Positions 36,220-45,200 of a DNA stretch of 64,000 nucleotides are shown here, one piece after another; position 1 is the stretch's first letter, and each line of letters opens with the position of its first letter. The position numbers were made by a program, and so were the translations under genes. Origin of the DNA: Pseudomonas paraglycinae. Its GTDB lineage: Bacteria; Pseudomonadota; Gammaproteobacteria; Pseudomonadales; Pseudomonadaceae. The stretch spans positions 434,001-498,000 of the forward strand of contig NZ_BQHR01000001.1 of the NCBI RefSeq assembly GCF_021601625.1, given 5' to 3'. The notes under the pieces were generated by a model. That model saw only the letters and a program-made list of their open reading frames with translations. It was not told the origin of the DNA and searched no databases.

Positions 36220-37423
36220 CGAGGGGTTTGACCAGATCGAGCAGGGTGATCGGCAGGGCCTGGCGCCAGGTGTCGAACTCGCCCAGCGGCTGCGCCTGGG
36301 CAATGTGGATGCGGGTCAGTTCGCCGCCGTGGCGTTCGCGCCAGCTCATCAAGGTCATTTCGCTTTGCAGGGTCACGGCGTTGGCGACCAGTCGGCCGCC
36401 GGGTTTGAGTTGTTCCCAGCAGGTGTCGAGCACGCCTTCGCGCGTCACGCCGCCGCCGATGAAAATCGCGTCCGGACATTCCAGCCCGGCGAGAGCCTGC
36501 GGGGCACTGCCGCGAATCAGTTGCAGACCGGGAACGCCCAAAGCGTCGCGGTTGTGTTCGATCAACTGTTGTCGGCCATCATCGGCCTCGATGGCCAGAG
36601 CGCGGCAGCTCGGGTGAGCGCGCATCCACTCGATGCCGATCGAGCCGCTGCCCGCGCCGACGTCCCACAGCAGTTCGCCCGGTGTCGGGGCGAGGCGGGC
36701 GAGGGTGATTGCGCGCACGTCGCGTTTGGTCAGTTGGCCGTCATGCTGGAAAGCCGAGTCAGGCAGGCCGGCGAGGCGCGACAGACGTGGTGTATCTGGA
36801 TCGCCCAGGCACTCGATGGCGATCACGTTGAGGTCGGCAATGAGCGGATCATTCCAGTCGTTGGCGGTGCCGTCGATGCGGCGCTCGTCGCTGCCGCCCA
36901 GATGTTCCAGGATGCTCAGGCGACTGGCGCCGAATCCGCGCTCACGCAGTAACGCGGCAACAGCCGCCGGACTTTGTCCGTCATTGCTCAGCAACAACAG
37001 GCGCACGCCGCTGAATAGTTGTGCGTTGAGGGCCGCCAGCGGGCGAGCCACCAGAGACAGCACACTGACATCCTGCAACGGCCAGCCCAGTCGGGCCGCC
37101 GCCAGCGAGCAGGACGACGGCGCCGGCAGAACCAGCATTTCGGCCCCCGGCACCTGCCGCGCCAGGCTTGCGCCAACGCCGTAGAACATCGGATCACCGC
37201 TGGCCAGCACGCACACCGCTTCACCGCGATGCTCGAGCACCGGGGCCAGGGAAAACGGGCTCGGCCACAACTGGCGCTCGCCACGGATGCACACCGGCAA
37301 CAGATCCAGCTGACGCTGACCGCCGATGATCCGCGAAGCGCCCATCAAGGCGCGCCGGGCATTCTTGCCCAGGCCCTTGAAGCCGTCTTCACCGATTCCT
37401 ACTACTGTCAGCCAGGGTGACAT
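36212..37423 (-). CDS. cobL: precorrin-6Y C5,15-methyltransferase (decarboxylating), CbiE-CbiT fusion
   Basis: This 403-residue bifunctional enzyme has an N-terminal CbiE-type tetrapyrrole methylase ([28 protein letters not shown]) over about residues 1-210. The C-terminal CbiT-type Rossmann methyltransferase ([36 protein letters not shown]) follows. It methylates C5 and C15 and decarboxylates the acetate on ring C. It is first in the minus-strand operon and divergent from cobG. Confidence 0.95.
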   Translation of the reverse strand: MSPWLTVVGIGEDGFKGLGKNARRALMGASRIIGGQRQLDLLPVCIRGERQLWPSPFSLAPVLEHRGEAVCVLASGDPMFYGVGASLARQVPGAEMLVLPAPSSCSLAAARLGWPLQDVSVLSLVARPLAALNAQLFSGVRLLLLSNDGQSPAAVAALLRERGFGASRLSILEHLGGSDERRIDGTANDWNDPLIADLNVIAIECLGDPDTPRLSRLAGLPDSAFQHDGQLTKRDVRAITLARLAPTPGELLWDVGAGSGSIGIEWMRAHPSCRALAIEADDGRQQLIEHNRDALGVPGLQLIRGSAPQALAGLECPDAIFIGGGVTREGVLDTCWEQLKPGGRLVANAVTLQSEMTLMSWRERHGGELTRIHIAQAQPLGEFDTWRQALPITLLDLVKPLDA

Positions 37424-37460
37424 CTGTAGCCCCTCAAAAAAGTGTCCGCAAACGCGCCGT

Positions 37461-37504
37461 TCCGACGGGCAGACTTTTCATGCCGTCGGACAAAGCAGGC
37501 ATAA
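37461..37504 (+). promoter_or_regulatory. inverted repeat and candidate -10 between cobL and cobG
   Basis: TCCGACGG (37461-37468) and CCGTCGGA (37483-37490) form a perfect 8-base inverted repeat in the 144-base divergent region. A plausible -10 (CATAAT, 37499-37504) follows toward cobG, with a poor -35 (TTTTCA) 18 bases before it. It could be an operator for both cobalamin operons. I did not recognise a cobalamin riboswitch here. Confidence 0.35.
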
Positions 37505-37567
37505 TACCGCGCCTTCGCCCGCGAAGCGCCTTTCCCACAGAGCTGCCAGCCCTTGAACGAACGTCCG

Positions 37568-38866
37568 ATGTCCAACGCCATACGCCCCTCGGCCTGTCCG
37601 GGGTTGCTGCGTATCGTCCAGGCGCTGGACGGCGGGATCTGCCGGATCAAGCTCGATGGCGGTTCGATCACGGCCGATCAGGCCGATGCGGTGGCCAATG
37701 CCGCCGAGCGGTTTGCCGGCGGGGCGATCGAGGCGACCAACCGGGGCAATCTGCAGATTCGCGGGATCGGCGAGCAGTCCGCCGCGCTGATCGAAAGCCT
37801 GCTGGCCGCCGGTCTCGGGCCGCGAACCGCAGCGGGCGACGATGTGCGCAACCTGATGCTCAGCCCCGCCGCCGGCATCGACCCGCAGATGCGCTTCGAT
37901 ACTCGTCCACTGGCCGGGCAGATCCTCGAAACCCTGCAAAGTCATCCGCGCTTCCACGAGCTGAGCGCCAAGTTCGCCGTGCAACTGGACGGCGGTGAAG
38001 CGCTGGCGATGCTCGAACATCCCCATGACCTGTGGTTGTCGGCATTCGAAGATCGCGGCGACACGCTGCTGGCGTTCGGCCTGGCGGGTTGTCCGACGGA
38101 TCGACCGCTGGCCGCTGTGGCGCTTGCGCACGGACATGCGCTGGTGGTCGCGGTGCTGGAACTGTTCCTCGATCTGGCCCGACCGGAGCAGACGCGAATG
38201 CGCCATCTGCTGGATGAATGCCCGGCGCCGGTGTTCCTGGAAAAAATCGCTCAGCGGATCAGCCTGAAAGCCGCTGCTGATTGGCAGCGCGAAGCCGGAC
38301 CGGAGGGTTTGCACCTTGGCATCCACCCTCAGCAATCGGCCGGTCAGGTCTATGTCGGTGCTGCCCCGGCGCTTGGCCGCCTTGATCCGGACATGCTGCG
38401 TGGCGCCGCACACCTGGCCAGAACCTTTGGTGACGGCAGCCTGCGTTTCACCCCTTGGCAGAGTCTGTTGCTGCCCAATGTGCAGGAAACCGATGCGGTT
38501 CAAGTGCTCGACAAATTGAGCAAGCTGAACCTGCTGACCCGCATCGAAGACCCCCTGTCACACCTGATCGCCTGCACCGGCGCCAACGGCTGCGGCAAAG
38601 GCCTGGCCGACACCAAACACGATGCCCGCCTGCTGGCTACGCTGTTGCCACACGCCGTTGATGTGCACCTGTCCGGTTGCCCGCGTTCCTGCGCCGCCGC
38701 ACATCGGGCAGCGGTGACTCTGCTGGCGGTCGGCCCCGGCCACTACGATCTCTATTTTCGCGGTGCAGCCCTGCCGGGTTTCGGCGCGCTGCACGCTCAC
38801 AACCTTACTATCGAAGCGGCCGCGACCCTGCTCGCCGCCCGCTCACGGAGCCCCCTTGATGCTTGA
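37568..38866 (+). CDS. cobG: precorrin-3B synthase
   Basis: This 432-residue enzyme of the nitrite/sulfite reductase-like family uses oxygen to hydroxylate C20 of precorrin-3A. The iron-sulfur and sirohaem-type cluster motif is present as CTGANGCGKGLADTKHD and HLSGCPRSCAAAHRA, giving C-x5-C and C-x3-C. The half-domain ferredoxin-reductase repeats show as GGICRIKLDGG and NRGNLQIRGI. The ATG at 37568 is chosen; a TTG at 37553 in the same frame is possible. No strong ribosome-binding site precedes either. CobG marks the aerobic corrin pathway. Confidence 0.94.
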   Translation: MSNAIRPSACPGLLRIVQALDGGICRIKLDGGSITADQADAVANAAERFAGGAIEATNRGNLQIRGIGEQSAALIESLLAAGLGPRTAAGDDVRNLMLSPAAGIDPQMRFDTRPLAGQILETLQSHPRFHELSAKFAVQLDGGEALAMLEHPHDLWLSAFEDRGDTLLAFGLAGCPTDRPLAAVALAHGHALVVAVLELFLDLARPEQTRMRHLLDECPAPVFLEKIAQRISLKAAADWQREAGPEGLHLGIHPQQSAGQVYVGAAPALGRLDPDMLRGAAHLARTFGDGSLRFTPWQSLLLPNVQETDAVQVLDKLSKLNLLTRIEDPLSHLIACTGANGCGKGLADTKHDARLLATLLPHAVDVHLSGCPRSCAAAHRAAVTLLAVGPGHYDLYFRGAALPGFGALHAHNLTIEAAATLLAARSRSPLDA

Positions 38867-39485
38867 TTACATCCGCGACGGTCAGGAGATCTATCGCAAC
38901 TCCTTCGCGATCATTCGCAGCGAGGCCAACCTGGCTCGCATCCCGGCCGACCTGGAAAAACTCGCGGTGCGGGTGATCCACGCCTGCGGCATGGTCGAGG
39001 CCATCGACGGGTTGCAATTCTCCGAAGGCGCCGGCAAGGCCGGGCGCGATGCGCTGGCCGCTGGCGCGCCGATCCTGTGCGATGCGCGGATGGTTTCCGA
39101 GGGCGTGACCCGTGCGCGCCTGCCGGCCAACAACGAGGTGATTTGCACCTTGCGCGATGACAGCGTGCCGGAGCTGGCGCGCGAGCTGGGCAACACCCGC
39201 TCCGCTGCCGCGCTGGAACTGTGGCGTCCGCATCTGGAAGGCAGCGTGGTGGTGATCGGCAACGCGCCGACCGCGCTGTTCTATCTGCTGGAAATGCTCG
39301 ACGCCGGCGCCCCGAAACCGGCGTTGATCCTCGGCTTCCCGGTGGGCTTCGTCGGCGCCGCCGAATCCAAGGCCGAACTGGCCGCCAACAGCCGTGGCGT
39401 GCCGTTCGTGATCATGCAGGGCCGCCTCGGCGGCAGCGCCATGGCCGCCGCTGCGGTCAATGCTCTCGCCACGGAGATCGAATGA
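38859..39485 (+). CDS. cobH: precorrin-8X methylmutase
   Basis: This 208-residue enzyme moves the methyl group from C11 to C12 to give hydrogenobyrinic acid. Motifs are [16 protein letters not shown] at the start, [11 protein letters not shown] with the catalytic His, [14 protein letters not shown] and [14 protein letters not shown]. The start at 38859 overlaps the cobG end by eight bases, with GGAG a few bases upstream. Confidence 0.95.
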   Translation: MLDYIRDGQEIYRNSFAIIRSEANLARIPADLEKLAVRVIHACGMVEAIDGLQFSEGAGKAGRDALAAGAPILCDARMVSEGVTRARLPANNEVICTLRDDSVPELARELGNTRSAAALELWRPHLEGSVVVIGNAPTALFYLLEMLDAGAPKPALILGFPVGFVGAAESKAELAANSRGVPFVIMQGRLGGSAMAAAAVNALATEIE

Positions 39486-40216
39486 TGCAGGCTCAAGGAC
39501 GTTTGATTGGCCTGGGCGTCGGCCCCGGTGATCCGGAACTGATTACCGTCAAGGCCTTGCGCCTGCTGCGCGAATCGCCGGTGGTGGCGTACTTCGTGGC
39601 CAAGGGCAAGAAGGGCAACGCGTTCGGCATCATCGAAGCGCACCTGCAGGACGCCCAGAATCTACTGCCGCTGGTGTACCCGGTGACCACCGAAGTGCTG
39701 CCGGCGCCGCTGTCCTACGAACAGGTGATCAGCGATTTCTACGATGACGCGGCAGAAGAAGTGGCCGCGCATCTGGACGCCGGTCGCGACGTGGCGGTGA
39801 TCTGCGAAGGTGACCCGTTCTTCTACGGCTCCTACATGTACCTGCACGATCGCCTCGCCAGCCGTTACGAAGCCGAAGTGGTGCCGGGCGTCTGCTCGAT
39901 GCTCGGCGGCGCTTCGGTACTGGGCGCGCCGCTGGTGTATCGCAATCAGAGCCTGTCGGTGCTGTCCGGCGTGCTGCCTCACGATGAACTCAAGCGTCGC
40001 CTGGCGGATGCCGATGCGGCGGTGATCATGAAACTGGGGCGCAACTTCCCGAAGGTGCGCGACGTGTTGGCAGAGCTGGGTCTGGCCGAGCGTGCGCTGT
40101 ACGTCGAGCGCGCGACCATGGCCAACCAGAAGATCGTACCGCTGGATGAGGTCGAGCCGATGTCGTCGCCGTACTTCTCGCTGATCATTGTGCCCGGCGA
40201 ACGGTGGCAAGGCTGA
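39482..40216 (+). CDS. cobI: precorrin-2 C20-methyltransferase
   Basis: This 244-residue tetrapyrrole methylase has the glycine-rich motif [21 protein letters not shown] and the AdoMet-binding [18 protein letters not shown], plus [17 protein letters not shown]. It makes precorrin-3A. The start codon overlaps the cobH stop (ATGA). An in-frame frame opening upstream at 39221 lies inside cobH and is not used. Confidence 0.95.
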   Translation: MMQAQGRLIGLGVGPGDPELITVKALRLLRESPVVAYFVAKGKKGNAFGIIEAHLQDAQNLLPLVYPVTTEVLPAPLSYEQVISDFYDDAAEEVAAHLDAGRDVAVICEGDPFFYGSYMYLHDRLASRYEAEVVPGVCSMLGGASVLGAPLVYRNQSLSVLSGVLPHDELKRRLADADAAVIMKLGRNFPKVRDVLAELGLAERALYVERATMANQKIVPLDEVEPMSSPYFSLIIVPGERWQG

Positions 40217-41919
40217 TGACCCATTCCACACCGGCCATCGTCATTCTCGGCCAGGGCGCACTGGGCACGGCCCGTCGTCTTCAGCAGGTCTATCCGGCCG
40301 CGCAGATTCATGGACTAAAAGGGCGCGTCGAAGGCGCGGACCTGACTTACAGCGACTTCGGCGCAACCCTGCGCGAGCTGTATCAACAGGACACGCCGAT
40401 CATTGCCCTGTGCGCGGCCGGCATTGTCATTCGCACCCTGGTGCCGCTGTTGCTGGAAAAAGGCGTCGAGCCAGCGGTGCTCGCCGTGGCTGAAGACGGC
40501 AGCGCCGTGGTGCCGCTGCTCGGTGGCCTCGGCGGGGTGAACGTCATGGCCCGCGAGATTGCGTCTGCGCTTGAAGTGGCAGCGGCGATTACCACCAGCG
40601 GCGAGTTGCGTTTCGGCACCTGCCTGCTCAACCCGCCCGGCGGTTATGCCCTCGGCGATCTGGAGCAGGGCAAGCGTTTTGTCTCCGACTTGCTCGCCGG
40701 CCACAGCGTACGCATCGACGGTGCTGCGCCGTGGCTTGAGCAGGCGCAACTGCCGGAAGATCCACAGGCGCAGCGCTCGATTCATGTGGGCAGCGATGCC
40801 CGCGCGGCGAACGCCAGTGAGTTGCTGATTTATCCGCGTAGCGTGGCGGTGGCGGTCGATACAGATGTGGCCGATCTACCGGATGTAATTCGCGATGCGT
40901 TACTTCAGGCCGGTGTGGCAATTCAATCGCTGGCCTGTCTGGTGGCGGCTGATACTCAGATGGCCAGTCCGGCGTTGCGTGACGCCGCGCTTGAACTGGC
41001 TGTGCCGTTGCGCTTTGTCGCGCCGGCGAGTGACATCGTTGAGCTGGTTCGCGATGCAGTCCCCGACGCTCGAATCATCACAACATCCCGCGACCTTGCC
41101 ATCGCCGTGGCCGAACAGCCGCTGGATGTTTCGCAGATCGGTCGTCCGCGTGGTCGCCTTGCTGTCATTGGCCTTGGCCCGGGTGCGGCAGAGTTGATGG
41201 TGCCGGCGGTGAAAGCCGAACTGGCCCGCGCCACTGACGTGCTGGGTTACGAAACCTATGTGCGCATGGCCGGCCCGTTCCGCGACGATCAGGTGCAGCA
41301 TTGCACCGACAACCGCGAAGAAATGCAGCGTGCCCGTCACGCCTTCCGGTTGGCCGCTGAGGGTCGTTCGGTGATCGTGGTTTCGTCCGGCGATCCGGGC
41401 GTGTTCGCCATGGCGGCGGCGGTGCTTGAAGCATTGCACGAGTCGACGGATCCGGCGTGGCACAGCGTCGATCTGGAAATCCTGCCGGGTGTTTCGGCGT
41501 CGCTCGCCACCGCCGCTCAGGCCGGTGCGCCGCTGGGCCATGACTTCTGCGTGATGTCGCTGTCGGACAACCTCAAACCGTGGTCGATCATCGAGAAGCG
41601 TCTGGATCTGGCCGCCGAGGCGGATCTGGCATTGGCCTTCTATAACCCGATCTCCCGTGCCCGTCCGTGGCAACTGGGGCGAGCGCTGGAAATCGTCGCG
41701 CAACACCGCACGCCGCAAACACCGGTGGTGCTGGGCCGCGATATCGGTCGGCCGGGGCAGACGCTGCGCGTCACGACACTGGGCGCGCTGACTCCGGAGC
41801 AAGTGGACATGCGCACCATGGTGCTGATCGGTTCTTCCACTACCTGCACTTTCCCTCGAGCCGAGGGCGGGGAGTGGGTTTATACGCCGCGCTGGTACGG
41901 GGAAAAACCGGCCGGCTGA
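40216..41919 (+). CDS. cobJ: CbiG-CobJ fusion: cobalt-precorrin lactonase-like domain and precorrin-3B C17-methyltransferase
   Basis: This 567-residue bifunctional protein has an N-terminal half (about 1-300) resembling CbiG, with ALCAAGIVIRTLVPLL and EDGSAVVPLLGGLGGVNVMAREIA. The C-terminal half is a CobJ/CbiH tetrapyrrole methylase (LAVIGLGPGAAELMVPAV, SSGDPGVFAMAAAVLEAL, CVMSLSDNLKPWSIIEKRL, AFYNPISRARPWQL). CobJ contracts the ring at C17; the CbiG half opens the lactone in the anaerobic route and is a fusion partner here. The start overlaps the cobI stop by one base (TGATG). Confidence 0.94.
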   Translation: MTHSTPAIVILGQGALGTARRLQQVYPAAQIHGLKGRVEGADLTYSDFGATLRELYQQDTPIIALCAAGIVIRTLVPLLLEKGVEPAVLAVAEDGSAVVPLLGGLGGVNVMAREIASALEVAAAITTSGELRFGTCLLNPPGGYALGDLEQGKRFVSDLLAGHSVRIDGAAPWLEQAQLPEDPQAQRSIHVGSDARAANASELLIYPRSVAVAVDTDVADLPDVIRDALLQAGVAIQSLACLVAADTQMASPALRDAALELAVPLRFVAPASDIVELVRDAVPDARIITTSRDLAIAVAEQPLDVSQIGRPRGRLAVIGLGPGAAELMVPAVKAELARATDVLGYETYVRMAGPFRDDQVQHCTDNREEMQRARHAFRLAAEGRSVIVVSSGDPGVFAMAAAVLEALHESTDPAWHSVDLEILPGVSASLATAAQAGAPLGHDFCVMSLSDNLKPWSIIEKRLDLAAEADLALAFYNPISRARPWQLGRALEIVAQHRTPQTPVVLGRDIGRPGQTLRVTTLGALTPEQVDMRTMVLIGSSTTCTFPRAEGGEWVYTPRWYGEKPAG

Positions 41920-41957
41920 TATCCCCGCACTGTCGAGTGGCAATGATCGATAAAACA

Positions 41958-41997
41958 AACAAGGCCGCGAATTCGCCATTCGCGGCCTTGTTTTTTT
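41958..41997 (+). terminator. strong intrinsic terminator after cobJ
   Basis: AACAAGGCCGCGAAT (41958-41972) pairs perfectly with ATTCGCGGCCTTGTT (41978-41992) around a 5-base loop, followed by a run of T. It ends the cobG-H-I-J transcript and isolates the next gene. Confidence 0.95.
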
Positions 41998-42118
41998 ATG
42001 TGCTTTTTAATGGCTTGTTTATTTCGATAGTTGGCTCGATGTTATTGAATATTTCCCTGGACATTGTTTGAAGTGTTTTGTGTGTGTTTTTGGTTTTTGT
42101 TTTGTACTAGTTTCAATT

Positions 42119-42146
42119 TTGTGAAGCTTGCTCAATTTTTTATATT
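42119..42146 (+). promoter_or_regulatory. candidate sigma-70 promoter of the giant toxin gene
   Basis: TTGTGA (42119-42124) and TATATT (42141-42146) are spaced by 16 bases, about 98 bases before the ATG at 42244. The match is fair (TTGACA/TATAAT consensus), and the surrounding AT-richness would help melting. Confidence 0.35.
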
Positions 42147-42227
42147 GATGATTTTTAAGTGTTGCAAGTCTTGTTACTTGCAGTGCAGACGTGTGCCAGC
42201 CGATTGGCAGTGCACATGGTTCACCAC

Positions 42228-42237
42228 TCAGGGAAGT
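42228..42237 (+). promoter_or_regulatory. RsmA/RsmE consensus site overlapping the ribosome-binding site
   Basis: TCAGGGAAGT matches the RsmA/RsmE consensus (A/U)CANGGANG(U/A) at all ten positions. The flanking ACT and AGT can form a three-base stem presenting CAGGGA as a hexaloop. The AGGGA core is also the Shine-Dalgarno sequence, nine bases from the ATG. Occupation would block translation until the Gac/Rsm small RNAs titrate the protein. Confidence 0.6.
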
Positions 42238-42243
42238 ATTAAA

Positions 42244-45200
42244 ATGCAGGATGCTAATGTTGATGTTGTCGATGGCGGCTATGTGAAGTTCGTCAATCTG
42301 TTCAAGTTGTCTGATCTTGAACAGGCGCTGTTGCCCTACAAGAATACTGTTCGTCATGACGAAGTGATCCGTTACTACTTTGCTTGTGTCGGTTTGCTCG
42401 ATTCGCCAAGGCTTCTGCAACCGCTCGCGCTATTCAAGCGGGCGCTTGCAGAGTTCGATGGCCTGCGGGTACGACGTGAAGTGGAACAGGCGCCTGCTCC
42501 GGGCCTGGACAGCAAGAAGACACCTGATCTTTCAGAAATCGGCGCCAGAGTCGCCGATTTTGAGTCGCGTCTGAGTTACAGCGTCGAACTGATGAAAACG
42601 CCCGCTACGCAAGTGCCGAAGATCCTGCACTTCATCTGGCTGGGTGGCGGCATCGGCGAGATTCAGCGCGACTACATCAATGTCTGGAAGCAGGTATTGG
42701 CTGGTCAGGGTTATCAGATCAACGTCTGGTATGACAGTGATGCGTTGCTGGCCTGGCAGGCCAATCGCTTGATGGTCGATGCGGCGAAGGCGGACGCCAT
42801 GGAGCACGGGGGCGTCGATAGCACTTCCGATAAGGTATTGGGCGAAATGTATGTGGCCCGCGCTATTGCGTTGAAGCAACAAATGAGCGAACACATTGAT
42901 GCGGCAGTTGCGAAGGGCGAATCAGCCGATGAAGCAAGGGTGCAGTTGTTGAGCCGTGCTTATGGTCAGAGTTCTCAGGACTTACGGGTGTTGAAGGCAA
43001 AGAACCGTGAAAGTATTGATGCGCTGGTCGGAGGTGACGTTCGCGTGCGCGATCTGGCGGGTTCGGAAATACCTTTGAAGTTGCGGGATATTTACCAGCG
43101 GGAAATGCGCATGCGGGGCAACCTGGCGGCGGCATCGGATATCGTAAGAGCAGAGGTCTTGTACTTTGAGGGCGGCAGTTACACCGATGTCGATAACTTG
43201 CCGCCGTTGCTGAAGGAAATTGCAGGTGTCGATATAAGCGACTTTGGTGAGGATGCTCGACTCGGTGTTTTGCAGTTGATGCTGGATCAGAATCCTGACT
43301 GGATGCCAGGTCGACAAGCGTTGCGGGGGCAATACAGAGACAAGCTGTTGCAAATACCCGAAGAGCATCGCACGGTACTGCAAGCGTTTGCCAAAAGCCG
43401 GCCGCCTTTGACCCAAGTGTTTCAGCCTCCACAGGATCTGCTTGTCCGTCCCTACGCATTGCGCGCGGTGGCAAAGGGAAACACGATCAGCAATGCCTAC
43501 ATGATGGCGCATGCCGGCTCGGCGGTACTTGAGTCCGTGCTCCAGCGCTTCAGGTTCAACTATGAATTGATCGATGACACCGCACGGTTGGCCACTGACA
43601 AAGGTATCAGTCTTCAAGAGCATGAAGCCATGGATACACTGGCTGGTGAAGTGCTGGAAAAGTCTTACGGGCCTTTGTTTGATTTGCCCGGAATGGAAGC
43701 CATCTTTGCGTCTTATCTGGCAAATGCCGCAGCCGGATACCACAACGAAGGTATCCGACCAAAAAATGAGGGGACCATTTATTTGACCGGACCGGTCGCG
43801 ATCAAGGATGGCACCGGCGATTTCGAAAAGGCATTTTTAACGCCCGAGGGCGCGCAGGCGTCACGGCGGGAAATGGCCATCGCACCTCTGCAGACGGTCA
43901 ATCAACTCACTGAAGAGGAACTGGATCACTCCTGGAAGGAAAACGAAACCGATACTCAGAAGTGGCTCGAGACTGAGCAGCAACGCTGGCGCGATGGCCA
44001 ATTCAAGAGCCGCTACGCCGGGAACATCGCTGAGTTGTTGAAACAGACGACCGTCGAATTCGAACTCGGCTGGCCGCTCATCGAAGGACGTCATGTCCTG
44101 AATACCGAGCTGTTGCAGCGGATGGCTGATCACCTCGGCGAGCCGTTCACCAAGGCGATGACGAACGGTCACGACGGCACCCTTGTGTTCGCTGAAAGAT
44201 TGCCGCTGAGCTTCGATGATCGTCAGGCCATCCGCAATCAGGACACTCGCCTGCGGCCACCGGCATTCCCGAAAAATCCGGTTGCCCAGAGCCTCGCACT
44301 GGATGAGCTGTTGATCGGGTTGGGCGCCGGTTCCTGGCAACTCGAACAGCTCACCCCGTTGCAGCGTTTGACCATCGGAGCATTGCTGGGCGCTGATTCA
44401 CTGGACGCTCAAAGCTTTTCCGCCTTGCGCAGTACGCTGGACAATCTGATCAACAGCCTCAGTGAGCGCGGTACGGCAGGGCGCTATGCGGCGATTGAAC
44501 AGCATCTCTATCAGCACCGCGCACCTGCGTTCATGGCAGGCATGTCCAGTGTGGGTGATGAATTGCCCGCGCATCCGATCACCGCACTTGGCCTGAAAAA
44601 GAATGCCTTGGCCAACACTGCGACACTGTTTGACTGGGGGCGTCAGGTGGCGCAGATCCAGCGGCTCGCTACTCAGGAACACCGCGAACAGGTTCTGGAG
44701 CGGCTGGAACAGGTGCTCAGTCAGTTCGAGGCCGGCACTGTCAAAATGGTGCCTCAGGATTTGTTGATGCACGGGCCGGGTGACACTGCGGCCGGCCGCT
44801 GTTTTCCGCTGGCGCTGGCGATGGGGGCCGCCCTCACACAGGGCGAGGGAGCGACCCGGCAATTGCGCGAGCGATTCTTTCTGGCGGTGCTTGAGCCGGA
44901 GCACCCGGACTCGAAGGCGTTTCTGGCCGCGCTGGAGGAAATGCGTGGCGTGAACGCAGCCGATGTGGGCACGGCGCTGGGGCGGGGCGATCTGGACAAG
45001 ATGGTCGCGACACTCGAGGCGTCCGTGGGGCCGCGAACCCTGATGCTCAACTCGGATAACCACTCGATGCTGGTGGCTCGGACTGTACACGGGAGTACGG
45101 TCATTTATCACTTCTACGATCCGAACTTCGGCCTGTTCCAGTTCGACAGCTCCGTAACCTTCAGAATGGCCCTTGGGCAATTTTTCAAGCAGGCACAGAT

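Larger units (their letters stand above)
41920..42243. other. AT-rich leader upstream of the giant toxin gene
   Basis: These 324 bases contain no gene. After the terminator (41958-41997) the sequence becomes strikingly AT-rich for this chromosome (for example TTTTTGGTTTTTGTTTTGTAC near 42088). It holds a candidate promoter, two small stem-loops (GCAAGT...ACTTGC near 42164-42183; TGCCA...TGGCA near 42195-42210) and the ribosome-binding site. Confidence 0.7.

Noticed and set aside
37424-37567. Cobalamin riboswitch between cobL and cobG
   Set aside because: I found an inverted repeat but not the conserved riboswitch core elements.
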